Source: an uncultured Paraglaciecola sp.
GTDB taxonomy: Bacteria; Pseudomonadota; Gammaproteobacteria; Enterobacterales; Alteromonadaceae
Assembly: GCA_905479025.1 (NCBI GenBank)
Contig: CAJQKX010000591.1
Span: forward strand, 1 to 5,973
Direction: 5' to 3'
Length of the DNA stretch: 5,973 nucleotides
Of this stretch, positions 1 through 5,901 are shown piece after piece. A program made the translations under genes and the position numbers. Positions within the stretch are counted from its first letter, which is position 1, and each line of letters begins with the position of its first letter. The notes under the pieces were generated by a model. It ran no database searches. It had not been told where the DNA came from and saw only the letters and a program-made list of their open reading frames with translations.

Positions 1-793
1 CATTCACAATGCCCATATCCATTCCCGCCTTAATTGCATGATATAAAAACACCGAATGCATGGCTTCACGAACTGGATTATTGCCGCGAAAAGAAAAAGA
101 TACGTTAGATAAGCCGCCTGATACATGAGCATGGGGCAAATGTTGACGAATACGCCGAGTAGCATTGATAAAATCTACAGCATAATTGTTATGTTCTTCA
201 ATCCCGGTTGCCACTGCAAAAATATTTGGGTCAAAAATGATATCTTGTGGTGGGAAGCTAATTTTTTCAGTGAGTAATTTATAACTACGTTCACATATCT
301 CGAATTTGCGTTCTTCAGTATCGGCCTGGCCTTTCTCATCAAATGCCATCACTACAGTGGCAGCACCATATCGCTTTAACAGCTTAGCTTGATTTAAAAA
401 GTTGTCTTCCCCCTCTTTTAAGCTAATTGAGTTAACAATGGCTTTACCTTGCACACACTTTAAACCTGCCTCGATAACCGTCCATTTGGATGAATCAATC
501 ATGATAGGCACGCGAGAAATATCTGGTTCAGAAGCAATCAGGTTCAAAAACCGCGTCATGGCGGCTTCAGAGTCCAACATAGCTTCATCCATATTGATAT
601 CTATTATTTGCGCACCGTTTTCAACTTGCTGGCGTGCAACATCTAAAGCTTTTTCATAATTATCTTCAAGGATCAAACGCTTAAACATAGCAGAGCCGGT
701 TACGTTGGTTCGTTCACCTACATTGATAAAATTTGCTGAGGCTTTTGCTTTGACAAGAATGGGTTGCTCAATATCTATTTCAATTTTACTCAT
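1..793 (-). CDS. metH: Methionine synthase, C-terminal half of a split MetH (folate-binding domain visible), partial
   Basis: The open frame starts at ATG 793 and runs off the left edge after 264 codons without a stop. The visible part is the pterin-binding domain of B12-dependent methionine synthase, which binds 5-methyltetrahydrofolate and passes its methyl group to cobalamin. Recognisable motifs are GERTNVTGS (residues 26-34), IDSSKW (99-104), FDPN (187-190) and [15 protein letters not shown] (225-239), in the usual MetH order. The cobalamin-binding and reactivation domains should lie beyond base 1; this is inferred, not seen. The protein lacks the N-terminal homocysteine domain, which is encoded by the gene just upstream, whose TAG stop lies 9 nt before this ATG in the same frame. 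The Shine-Dalgarno is weak (GGTAG close to the ATG), suggesting translational coupling. The family is certain; an independent start is likely. Confidence 0.93.
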   Translation of the reverse strand, partial: MSKIEIDIEQPILVKAKASANFINVGERTNVTGSAMFKRLILEDNYEKALDVARQQVENGAQIIDINMDEAMLDSEAAMTRFLNLIASEPDISRVPIMIDSSKWTVIEAGLKCVQGKAIVNSISLKEGEDNFLNQAKLLKRYGAATVVMAFDEKGQADTEERKFEICERSYKLLTEKISFPPQDIIFDPNIFAVATGIEEHNNYAVDFINATRRIRQHLPHAHVSGGLSNVSFSFRGNNPVREAMHSVFLYHAIKAGMDMGIVN

Positions 794-802
794 CACTACC
801 GC

Positions 803-1873
803 CTAATGGACAAAAGGTTCTAAACCAGACAGGCGCATCTTCACCTCTCGCTTCACTATTTTACGAGGTGCGTAATCTTTTACAGCATCTGCCAGGGCCC
901 GAATGTGTTCGGGTGTGCTGCCACAACATCCCCCCACAATATTCAATAATCCTGATTCTGCCCACTCTTGAATGTGCGAAGCCATTTCGTCACTTTCCAT
1001 ATCATATTCACCAAACTCATTTGGTAAACCTGCATTAGGATGGGCGGAAACAAAACATTCGGATACTTGGGATATTTCATCCACATATTGGCGAAGTAGG
1101 TCAGGGCCCAAAGCGCAATTTAAGCCAAAAGAAAACGGCTCTATATGATTCATCGAATAATAAAAAGCTTCAGCCGTTTGACCAGACAATGTTCGACCAG
1201 AGGCATCGGTAATAGTCCCTGAAATCATAACTGGTAACTGAATACCCAGTTGTTCAAATACTGTTTGTATGGCAAACACTGCAGCCTTGGCATTTAATGT
1301 ATCAAAAATTGTTTCCACCATTATCAAATCCGCACCGCCTTCAATCAGGCCATGAGAAGCCTCAACATAAGCTTCAACCAACTCATCAAAAGTCACATTA
1401 CGTTTAGCAGGGTCGTTCACATCAGGAGAAATAGAAGCGGTGCGACTAGTGGGTCCTAAGACACCTGCAACAAATCTAGGTTTACCAGGTGTTTGGGTGG
1501 TAAATTTATCTGCTGCCTCTCTAGCTAATTTTGTCGCCTCGATATTTATCTCTTTTGCCAACGCCTGCATATTATAATCAGCCATGGAGATAGTGGTGGC
1601 ATTAAACGTATTAGTTTCAATAATATCAGCACCCGCCTCAAGGTATGCGCAGTGAATGTCATAGATAATCTTAGGCTGAGTCAATACTAATAAATCGTTA
1701 TTACCTTTAACATCAGAATGCCAGTCAACAAAACGTTCACCACGGTAATCCTCTTCTTCGAATTTATATTCTTGGATCATGGTGCCCATGGCACCATCAA
1801 GTAACAAAATACGTTTGTTAGCAGCTTTAATCAGTTGTTCTTCTCGTTGCTCTGGGGCCATTCGCTGACTCAA
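803..1873 (-). CDS. metH: Homocysteine-binding (zinc) half of split methionine synthase
   Basis: This is the homocysteine S-methyltransferase domain of cobalamin-dependent MetH, which activates homocysteine as a zinc thiolate. It opens with the barrel motif [12 protein letters not shown] and carries the three zinc cysteines, in GLNCALGP and [10 protein letters not shown] (C253, C316 and C317 counted from the start chosen here). E. coli MetH has the same three as C247, C310 and C311. It ends in [10 protein letters not shown] at the point where a full-length MetH continues through a linker into the folate domain, so the break is at a domain boundary. I chose TTG at 1873 because AGAGGA lies 6 nt upstream, giving 356 aa. 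The alternatives are GTG 1897 (364 aa, no visible Shine-Dalgarno) and ATG 1861 (the purine run is then too far away). The gene lies 42 nt after metA and is probably co-transcribed with it. Confidence 0.93.
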   Translation of the reverse strand: MSQRMAPEQREEQLIKAANKRILLLDGAMGTMIQEYKFEEEDYRGERFVDWHSDVKGNNDLLVLTQPKIIYDIHCAYLEAGADIIETNTFNATTISMADYNMQALAKEINIEATKLAREAADKFTTQTPGKPRFVAGVLGPTSRTASISPDVNDPAKRNVTFDELVEAYVEASHGLIEGGADLIMVETIFDTLNAKAAVFAIQTVFEQLGIQLPVMISGTITDASGRTLSGQTAEAFYYSMNHIEPFSFGLNCALGPDLLRQYVDEISQVSECFVSAHPNAGLPNEFGEYDMESDEMASHIQEWAESGLLNIVGGCCGSTPEHIRALADAVKDYAPRKIVKREVKMRLSGLEPFVH

Positions 1874-1915
1874 TGTTATTCCTCTTCGTTCTGACACTAA
1901 CTAAATTAACTGTTT

Positions 1916-2836
1916 TTACTCAGAAAGCTGAGCCAAGTCATAGGGGGTATTTTGATAAACATAATAATTCAACCAATTAGTAAACAATAAGCTGCCATGT
2001 GCTCGCCAACTAACCATAGGCTCTCTATTTGGATCATTATTCACGAAATAGTTTACTGGGATCTGCGATTGTGCATTAGTCAATAAATCTCTTTGGTATT
2101 CTTGTTTTAAACTTTCACAGTCGTACTCGGGATGCCCAGTAACAAATACCAAACGTTTATCTTCAGAAGCGACTATATAAGCCCCCCCTTCATCTGACTT
2201 AGCCAATACATTTAATCCAGTTATACTAGCGTAATCTGCCATACTTATTTCACCGTAACGTGATTGTGGCGCATTAAAAACCGGGTCAAACCCCCTCAAT
2301 AATTCATCGTGCTCATTTTGTACAAAATGTTGATAAACGCCGTTTAATTTGTGATCACGAAGCGCCCTATTTTTACCAAAAAAATGATAAATGGCTGCAT
2401 GTGCCGACCAACATGAAAATAAAGTAGACTGCACATTACGACGGGCCCAGTCCATGATGACTGTTATTTTTTCCCAATATTTGACATCCTCATAATCAAG
2501 ATGCGCAAGCGGCGCTCCAGTGACAATTAAACCGTCATACTTTTTATTAGCCACATCATCAAATTCCACATAAAAATTATCCATGTGCGCCGCTGGTGTA
2601 TTTTTGGGTGCTTGTTTATCAATGCGAATTAAATCAATATTAATTTGCAAAGGTGTATTCGAGAGTAAGCGTAAAAACTGCTCTTCTGTTTTCATTTTAT
2701 TTGGCATCAAATTCAAGATACCCACTTCCATTGGCCTAATATCTTGCGTCGCAGCACGATGGGTATCCATGACAAAGATTTTTTCTTTGTCGAGCACATT
2801 TTGTGCAGGTAAGCTACTTGGGATTCTAATCGGCAT
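1916..2836 (-). CDS. metA: Homoserine O-succinyltransferase (MetA)
   Basis: MetA transfers an acyl group, normally succinyl from succinyl-CoA, to homoserine in the first committed cytoplasmic step of methionine synthesis. The protein is 306 aa (E. coli 309) and begins with the family signature MPIRIPSSLPA. The catalytic residues sit at the E. coli numbers: the nucleophile C142 in LFSCWSAH, and H235 and E237 in FVTGHPEYD. K47 in MPNKMK and R249 are also present. Position 111, which in this family separates succinyl-users (Gly) from acetyl-users (Glu), is Ala (GAPLA), so succinyl specificity is likely but not assured. I chose ATG 2836 over an in-frame TTG at 2869 because family proteins begin MPIRIP; neither start has a strong Shine-Dalgarno. 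It is the first gene of the operon with the split metH and is preceded by met boxes. Confidence 0.96.
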   Translation of the reverse strand: MPIRIPSSLPAQNVLDKEKIFVMDTHRAATQDIRPMEVGILNLMPNKMKTEEQFLRLLSNTPLQINIDLIRIDKQAPKNTPAAHMDNFYVEFDDVANKKYDGLIVTGAPLAHLDYEDVKYWEKITVIMDWARRNVQSTLFSCWSAHAAIYHFFGKNRALRDHKLNGVYQHFVQNEHDELLRGFDPVFNAPQSRYGEISMADYASITGLNVLAKSDEGGAYIVASEDKRLVFVTGHPEYDCESLKQEYQRDLLTNAQSQIPVNYFVNNDPNREPMVSWRAHGSLLFTNWLNYYVYQNTPYDLAQLSE

Positions 2837-2894
2837 AAAGGATCTGAGGCTTAAAAAAGATACTAACAAACTTGGCTTAACACGCTAAAAAAGT

Positions 2895-2918
2895 CAACAT
2901 CTTTACGTCTAGACGTCT
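2895..2918 (-). promoter_or_regulatory. Tandem met boxes: probable MetJ operator of the metA-metH operon
   Basis: Three adjoining 8-bp units lie in register: CAACATCT (5/8 match to the consensus), TTACGTCT (6/8) and AGACGTCT (8/8, the perfect palindromic met box). MetJ with S-adenosylmethionine is known to bind two or more tandem met boxes cooperatively. The array ends 58 nt upstream of the metA ATG, a normal operator position. A minus-strand TTGACT (2892-2897) overlaps its promoter-distal edge and could be a -35 box, but I find no good -10 at the right spacing, so the core promoter is unresolved. Confidence 0.85.
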
Positions 2919-2977
2919 AAATGAAAAAAAATAAAATTGTAAAAATTAGTCTTAGAGCAAGCAAAAACATCTCAAAA

Positions 2978-3007
2978 AGGCATCTGAGCAATTTGACTAA
3001 GGTGCCT
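2978..3007 (-). terminator. Probable rho-independent terminator upstream of the metA promoter
   Basis: Read on the minus strand, AGGCACC and GATGCCT form a 7-bp stem (one G-T pair) around a 16-nt loop. The stem is followed directly by TTTTT. It would stop minus-strand transcription coming from the IS remnants before the met operator and metA. The long loop makes it a moderate candidate; on the plus strand there is no T-run. Confidence 0.45.
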
Positions 3008-3142
3008 AAAAAATGAATTAGTACCAATTTACCGGAATAATAAATTAACATGTAACAAGCTAATATTTTTAACTTGGCCACAACATTTTAGTAAAGAAAA
3101 AATTGTTGAGCCTATTTGAGAAAATTAGACGGCATCATTTAG

Positions 3143-3307
3143 CTGGATGACACCCTGATTGCTGAAAGGCAGAAGGACAAAAGAGGTTGGGATGCAAGTG
3201 GTAGATTGAATTCGCTGATAATCGGTCAGAAAAAATCCGAATTTATGGCTATGGAAGCGTTCAATAGTTCATGCAACTTAAGTGTGGATGAGTTTGTCAA
3301 AATTTAA
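3143..3307 (+). other. 54-codon open stretch, possible 3' fragment of an unidentified gene
   Basis: The frame is open from just after a TAG (3140-3142) to TAA 3305-3307. It encodes a protein-like sequence ending KKSEFMAMEAF then NSSCNLSVDEFVKI. There is no ATG near its 5' end; the first is at codon 35, and no Shine-Dalgarno is evident. The stretch is less AT-rich than the surrounding noncoding DNA. I do not recognise the family. Because it lies in a field of broken genes, the likeliest reading is the 3' end of a gene whose start has been lost. A chance open frame of this length is also possible. Confidence 0.25.
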
Positions 3308-3349
3308 TGAATGAATCGCTTGGATTCACTACGCTATAGACAATGTTAA

Positions 3350-3445
3350 AATATTTTGTCAGAGATTGTTCACTGTGTATTAGGTAAACACCAACAAAAA
3401 TACTTGGATAAGTTCAATTATCGTTTAAACCGCCTAATTGTCTAA
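3350..3445 (+). pseudogene. Remnant of an IS1595-like transposase C-terminus
   Basis: A 31-codon fragment begins after a TAA at 3347-3349 and ends at TAA 3443-3445. It reads IVHCVLGKH then QQKYLDKFNYRLNR. This resembles the C-terminal end of IS1595-family (ISXO2-like) transposases, where a GTHxGV segment is followed by a YLDEFxxRFNRR motif. Here Phe has become Leu in the last part and several residues are lost between the segments. The catalytic core is not found upstream, so this is a dead terminal piece. The match rests on one short motif. Confidence 0.4.
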
Positions 3446-3548
3446 TAAAAGATACCTAAACGTTTAAAAACGACAGGTGCGGAATAGCCTTTTTTAACCA
3501 CTAGGCGAACGGCTTCTTTTTTAAATTCATCGGGGTATTTTTATTCAT
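3442..3548 (-). pseudogene. Remnant of IS3-family transposase OrfA (N-terminus)
   Basis: From ATG 3548 the sequence gives MNK, then needs one added base in an A-run to continue as KYPDEFKKEAVRLVVKKGYS followed by APVVFKRLGIFY and a TAG stop (3442-3444). This is the DNA-binding helix-turn-helix start of IS3-family OrfA proteins (typical form: YPxEFKxEAVRLV, GYS, KRLGIS). Only about 35 of roughly 90-100 residues remain, and a single-base deletion breaks the start. The fragment lies downstream of an IS3 orfB fragment on the same strand, the reverse of the normal orfA-orfB order, so the two probably come from separate insertions or a rearrangement. Confidence 0.65.
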
Positions 3549-3550
3549 AA

Positions 3551-3586
3551 CACTTTTTACCTTACTTCGGTACCAAGTAAAAAGTG
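3551..3586. repeat. 36-bp inverted repeat next to the IS3 orfA remnant
   Basis: CACTTTTTAC (3551-3560) and GTAAAAAGTG (3577-3586) are perfect 10-bp inverted arms. The 16-bp spacer contains GGTACC and a second nested pair, TACTT (3563-3567) and AAGTA (3575-3579). It sits immediately upstream of the orfA start, where the IS left end and its promoter normally lie, so it may be part of the original IS terminus. That role is an inference. Confidence 0.6.
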
Positions 3587-3610
3587 TCTTCAGAGTTAGT
3601 TGAAGATCAA

Positions 3611-3850
3611 TCAGACATTAACTTTAAGTTTAGTCACACGATTTTCACTGAAAGATTCAGTTTGGCGGCGTAGTTTGTGGGTTATCCGTAGTCTCCAATA
3701 CACTGCACAACTTTACACATAACTTGTCTTGATAGTTTCAAGTAAGCACACGTTGTCCTGTGCTGTCTTTGATAACGGCTTCTTTATCCAGGTGTAATAG
3801 CCGCAACGATGCATATTATATACCTAGCACTTGGTACTGACACGATAAGC
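3611..3850 (-). pseudogene. Remnant of IS3-family transposase OrfB (N-terminus)
   Basis: Read on the minus strand, the sequence gives YRVS, then CQVLG, then after a frame change HRCGYYTWIKKPLSKTAQDN, LLETIKTSYV, an in-frame TAA, and SCAVYWRLRITHKLRRQ and SENRVTKL up to a TGA (3611-3613). This follows the N-terminal part of IS3-family OrfB: a CxVLGVxRSGYYAWLK segment, a KR/SKxAQ segment, an I-K-x-S segment, VYGxxRIxxxL and the CGKxRVxRLM region. The catalytic DDE (rve) core that should follow is absent. With at least one frameshift, an internal stop and a missing core, it cannot be active. Confidence 0.7.
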
Positions 3851-3915
3851 GTGGGCCGTAACCTTATTAACGTTTAATTTTCTTTGATTCGCTTGCAAAA
3901 TAAACGGCTATAAAT

Positions 3916-4186
3916 TCAAGTAAACATCGCAAATGTTTCGTTTTTGATCTTTGAATATAACTTAAAAAATTCTCTCACTGAGAAACTTTTTATAACTTGC
4001 ATTACATGACTAGGAGCTACTTTGGTGAGTTTTTGATAATCATGTGAATGTGATCTTCTGGGATTTCTAACTCCTGAATATAAATATCGTAATCATATGC
4101 AATCTTGTGAATAATAGCCTCATCGCTTCACAATAAAGCTCAACAAGTATTTTTTGACTATATTGGGGTATCCAAACAAATGAATA
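3916..4186 (-). pseudogene. Remnant of IS200/IS605-family transposase TnpA (Y1 HUH type)
   Basis: The minus strand gives YSFVWIPQYSQKILVELYCEA, shifts frame to DEAIIHKIAYDYDIYIQELE and IPEDHIHMIIKNSPK, then shifts again to VAPSHVMQVIKSFSVREFFK and LYSKIK, ending at a TGA (3916-3918). DHIHM is the HUH metal-binding motif of the Y1 transposases that mobilise single-stranded IS200/IS605 elements. The flanking pieces match the usual order (FVWxPKYR, then HUH, then the MQxIKSxSAREFF segment). The C-terminal part with WGGxLW and the catalytic tyrosine helix is missing. At least two frameshifts plus the C-terminal loss make this a pseudogene. Confidence 0.8.
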
Positions 4187-4524
4187 CATTAATCAATATA
4201 CGTGATGTGTAATTTTATGAAGTTCCATATGTTAAATAACATAAATTGAAAAAAACCAATTTACACTAATAAATACCTGGACAAGCTACCGATATTTTCA
4301 CTCCGCTGGTTAAAAATTCCGTATTTTTCGATTTATCAGCTAATAACAAATTATTAACTTTCTGTTAAAAGTGTTTTTTAAAGTAAAATATTTTAGTCAC
4401 TTCGGTATTTGTCAAACTAGTTGTCACTTTGCTCGTTAAATTACGTATTCATATATATCGGCATTTACCAACACATTGACGACTGGCCTCCAGTTCCTCT
4501 AGTTTCCCGAACACCAATAATCCA

Positions 4525-4546
4525 ATGGTTAAATAAGGTTAACCAT
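4525..4546. repeat. Inverted repeat, 8-bp perfect arms
   Basis: ATGGTTAA (4525-4532) and TTAACCAT (4539-4546) are separated by ATAAGG. No T-run follows on either strand, so it is not an obvious terminator. It could be a protein-binding site or part of an old mobile-element end. Confidence 0.5.
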
Positions 4547-4642
4547 ATTTAATGAAAATTGAGAGTGTTAGGTTATTTATTGATGAATCAGTGAGTTGTT
4601 TACCTGAATTTGGGCAGTAATAAAGAGCACATTTGGAGGCCT

Positions 4643-4656
4643 GAATATTAATATTC
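4643..4656. repeat. 14-bp perfect palindrome
   Basis: GAATATTAATATTC is fully self-complementary. In AT-rich DNA such a palindrome may arise by chance, and no promoter or gene next to it gives it a role. Confidence 0.35.
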
Positions 4657-4877
4657 GTCAGCATAATAATCTAAAAAATGATATAACTTGACATGATTTT
4701 GAGTTGATTAGTTCCTCGATGCCCAAAATTTCCTCAGTATTACCTTAAATCATATCCAGAGGAATTGGTGATGAGATAACTATTTGCTGAAACAGCATTC
4801 TGTGTTTAAGTAAGCTGTGCCCCTTTGGCTAATATTCAACCAAACGATTTTGTAGCGCGAAGATAAAAACACTAGAA

Positions 4878-4899
4878 GGTTTAAATCCCGTCTCGGCTA
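4878..4899 (+). other. tRNA 3'-end-like block (possible tRNA relic or attachment-site scar)
   Basis: GGTTTAAATCC followed by CGTCTCGGCTA resembles a T-loop (consensus GGTTCRAATCC, here with one C-to-T change) and the 3' acceptor strand of a tRNA. The preceding bases (CTAGAA) do not pair with CCCGT to form a T-stem, there is no CCA, and no upstream tRNA half is present. If real, it is a truncated tRNA relic 40 bp before the intact tRNA-Arg, such as an integration scar would leave. Chance similarity is possible. Confidence 0.3.
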
Positions 4900-4912
4900 G
4901 TACATAATACTT

Positions 4913-4918
4913 TATAAT
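4913..4918 (+). promoter_or_regulatory. -10 box of the tRNA-Arg promoter
   Basis: A perfect TATAAT lies 21 nt before the first tRNA base, so transcription would start about 4925 and give a leader of about 15 nt. No convincing -35 hexamer is visible at 16-18 bp spacing. Confidence 0.5.
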
Positions 4919-4929
4919 TAAATAAGCAC

Positions 4930-5023
4930 TGAACTCGAAGTCCCCGTAGTTTAATGGATAAAACAAGGCCCTCCTAAGGCTTAGATCTTGGTTCGATTCC
5001 AGGTGGGGATACCATTGAGTTCA
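4930..5023 (+). repeat. Inverted repeat enclosing the tRNA gene (leader-trailer pairing)
   Basis: TGAACTC (4930-4936) and GAGTTCA (5017-5023) are perfectly complementary 7-mers just outside the mature tRNA. In the precursor they would extend the acceptor stem across a small internal loop of GAA opposite the 3' end. This could affect RNase processing; that is an inference. Confidence 0.45.
4940..5014 (+). tRNA. argW: tRNA-Arg (anticodon CCT)
   Basis: The 75-nt gene folds as a full cloverleaf with encoded CCA. The acceptor arms are GTCCCCG and TGGGGAT (G-T pairs at both ends), and the D-stem is GTTT/AAAC. The anticodon stem is AGGCC/GGCTT around loop CTCCTAA, with anticodon CCT at 4973-4975. 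The T-arm is CTTGG-TTCGATT-CCAGG. Its arrangement and length match E. coli argW, which decodes AGG. tRNA-Arg(CCT) genes are known integration sites for islands and prophages, which fits the mobile-element debris upstream, although no duplicated 3' end of this tRNA is seen in the window. Confidence 0.96.
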
Positions 5024-5067
5024 AATAAAATACTCTCAACTTCTATCTTATTGCTCTGATAGTTATG

Positions 5068-5073
5068 TATAAT
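5068..5073 (+). promoter_or_regulatory. Candidate -10 box for the membrane coiled-coil gene
   Basis: A perfect TATAAT lies 31 nt before the ATG at 5105, placing a start site near 5080. No good -35 is seen at normal spacing. Read-through from the tRNA is an alternative, since no strong terminator follows the tRNA. Confidence 0.35.
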
Positions 5074-5104
5074 CAAGCACATATTCACTTTAATAAAGAA
5101 TGAC

Positions 5105-5890
5105 ATGCCAACCGATCCTTTAGATGACATGCCCAAAATTAGGCTTGAAAAAGATGACTTGGAGTCTTTTCATCGTACTAGGTCACAATCAACCAAGAAA
5201 AGCTCAAAAAAAGGTAGCCTGCCTGATGAGTCTCCTTCTGTTTCAAACTCCCCATCTTGGCTTGGTATTCTGTTTTTACTTGCCGTTATTATTAGTGCAG
5301 CTGGTTATTGGTCGTTTGAACAATTTAAAGTGTTACAACAAGCTAAAAGTCGTATTACAGGGTTAGAAAGCCGTCTGTCTGCTACCGATGAAGATATGGG
5401 CCAATCAGCTGCAGCAATTCAAATTAAAGTATCTGAACTAAGTGCGAAGGCTGATAATTTATGGGGCGAGGTGGACAAACTTTGGGCATCCGCTTGGCGT
5501 CGAAACCAGACTGAAATTGGTGCTTTAAATAAAACTATCATGTCACTAAAAGCATCAACTGATAAAAGCACAAAAAGCCTGAGCACTGATACTGCTAATA
5601 ACAGCACTGAAACTGCTAATAACAATACGACCATTGGGCTAATCAAAGAACAATTGCAAAGCCAGGCGAGCTTGCTAAAACAATTAAATGATAGATTTGG
5701 CCAAATTAAGAGTATGGATGTTGATTTTGAACAGCAACTTGCGAGTTTGCGTGAAAAACTAATATCGACGGCATTATCGAATAATAACTTAACCAATCAA
5801 ATCGATGAACTACGCAGAAAAATATTGGCAGCAGAAAAAAAGGCTAGTGAAGTTAAAGTAATACCAGCACCGGGTATTACGCCTCTTTAA
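5105..5890 (+). CDS. Uncharacterised single-pass membrane protein with a coiled-coil domain
   Basis: I do not recognise the family. The 261-aa protein has an acidic then strongly basic, low-complexity cytoplasmic N-terminus (residues 1-50, with KKSSKKGS). One hydrophobic segment follows (about 52-69, WLGILFLLAVIISAAGYW). The rest, about residues 72-250, is polar and heptad-like, suggesting a coiled coil, and the tail is short and proline-containing (IPAPGITPL). The positive charges before the membrane segment predict N-in topology with the coiled coil in the periplasm. There is no signal-peptidase site and no enzyme motif. Residues 151-177 form a Ser/Thr/Asn-rich linker with a 7-residue tandem repeat that divides the coiled coil in two. 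ATG 5105 is preceded by a weak AAAGAA; M9 (5129) is a possible alternative start. The gene is monocistronic here, between tRNA-Arg and a terminator. Comparison with HemX-like or other membrane-anchored coiled-coil scaffolds rests on architecture only. Confidence 0.85.
   Translation: MPTDPLDDMPKIRLEKDDLESFHRTRSQSTKKSSKKGSLPDESPSVSNSPSWLGILFLLAVIISAAGYWSFEQFKVLQQAKSRITGLESRLSATDEDMGQSAAAIQIKVSELSAKADNLWGEVDKLWASAWRRNQTEIGALNKTIMSLKASTDKSTKSLSTDTANNSTETANNNTTIGLIKEQLQSQASLLKQLNDRFGQIKSMDVDFEQQLASLREKLISTALSNNNLTNQIDELRRKILAAEKKASEVKVIPAPGITPL
5582..5623 (+). repeat. Two tandem in-frame 21-bp repeats
   Basis: Copies at 5582-5602 and 5603-5623 differ at one base and encode STDTANN and STETANN (residues 160-173). 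A third, weaker Asn/Thr-rich unit (NTT) follows. This looks like a recent in-frame duplication lengthening a flexible linker between the two coiled-coil segments. Confidence 0.85.
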
Positions 5891-5901
5891 TAAAATGCAG
5901 A

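Larger units (their letters stand above)
4187..4877. other. About 690 bp without an assignable gene
   Basis: The stretch is AT-rich with dense stops in all frames on both strands. The largest items are tiny frames, such as a 22-codon one starting at ATG 4552 and a minus-strand frame of about 20 codons around 4480-4510 reading LEELEASRQ. I do not take either as a gene. Two inverted repeats (listed separately) are the only clear structure. It probably holds older IS or island debris decayed past recognition. Confidence 0.5.

Noticed and set aside
402..659. 85-codon plus-strand frame
   Set aside because: It lies antisense inside the well-supported folate-domain metH frame, and its translation resembles no protein.
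2834..2869. Upstream TTG start adding 11 residues to MetA
   Set aside because: The added residues are outside the family's conserved MPIRIP start, and no Shine-Dalgarno supports TTG 2869.
2583..2888. 101-codon plus-strand frame overlapping the start of metA and its leader
   Set aside because: It is mostly antisense to conserved metA codons and has no ribosome site or recognisable domain.
2837..2894. Methionine riboswitch (SAM-type) in the metA leader
   Set aside because: The stretch between the operator and the start codon is under 60 nt and lacks the conserved multi-helix core of SAM riboswitches; the met boxes already explain regulation.
4552..4620. 22-codon frame starting ATG 4552
   Set aside because: It is too short, has no convincing ribosome site and shows no similarity to a known peptide.
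5015..5040. Possible terminator after tRNA-Arg (TTGAG...CTCAA)
   Set aside because: The stem is only 5 bp with a long AT-rich loop and no T-run, so it is not a credible rho-independent terminator.
5124..5366. 80-codon plus-strand frame inside the coiled-coil gene
   Set aside because: It is an out-of-frame shadow of the 261-aa gene, with hydrophobic character caused by reading the same bases one frame off.
5419..5796. 125-codon minus-strand frame
   Set aside because: It is antisense to the coiled-coil gene; its repeated Leu/Val/Ser pattern mirrors the tandem repeat on the other strand.
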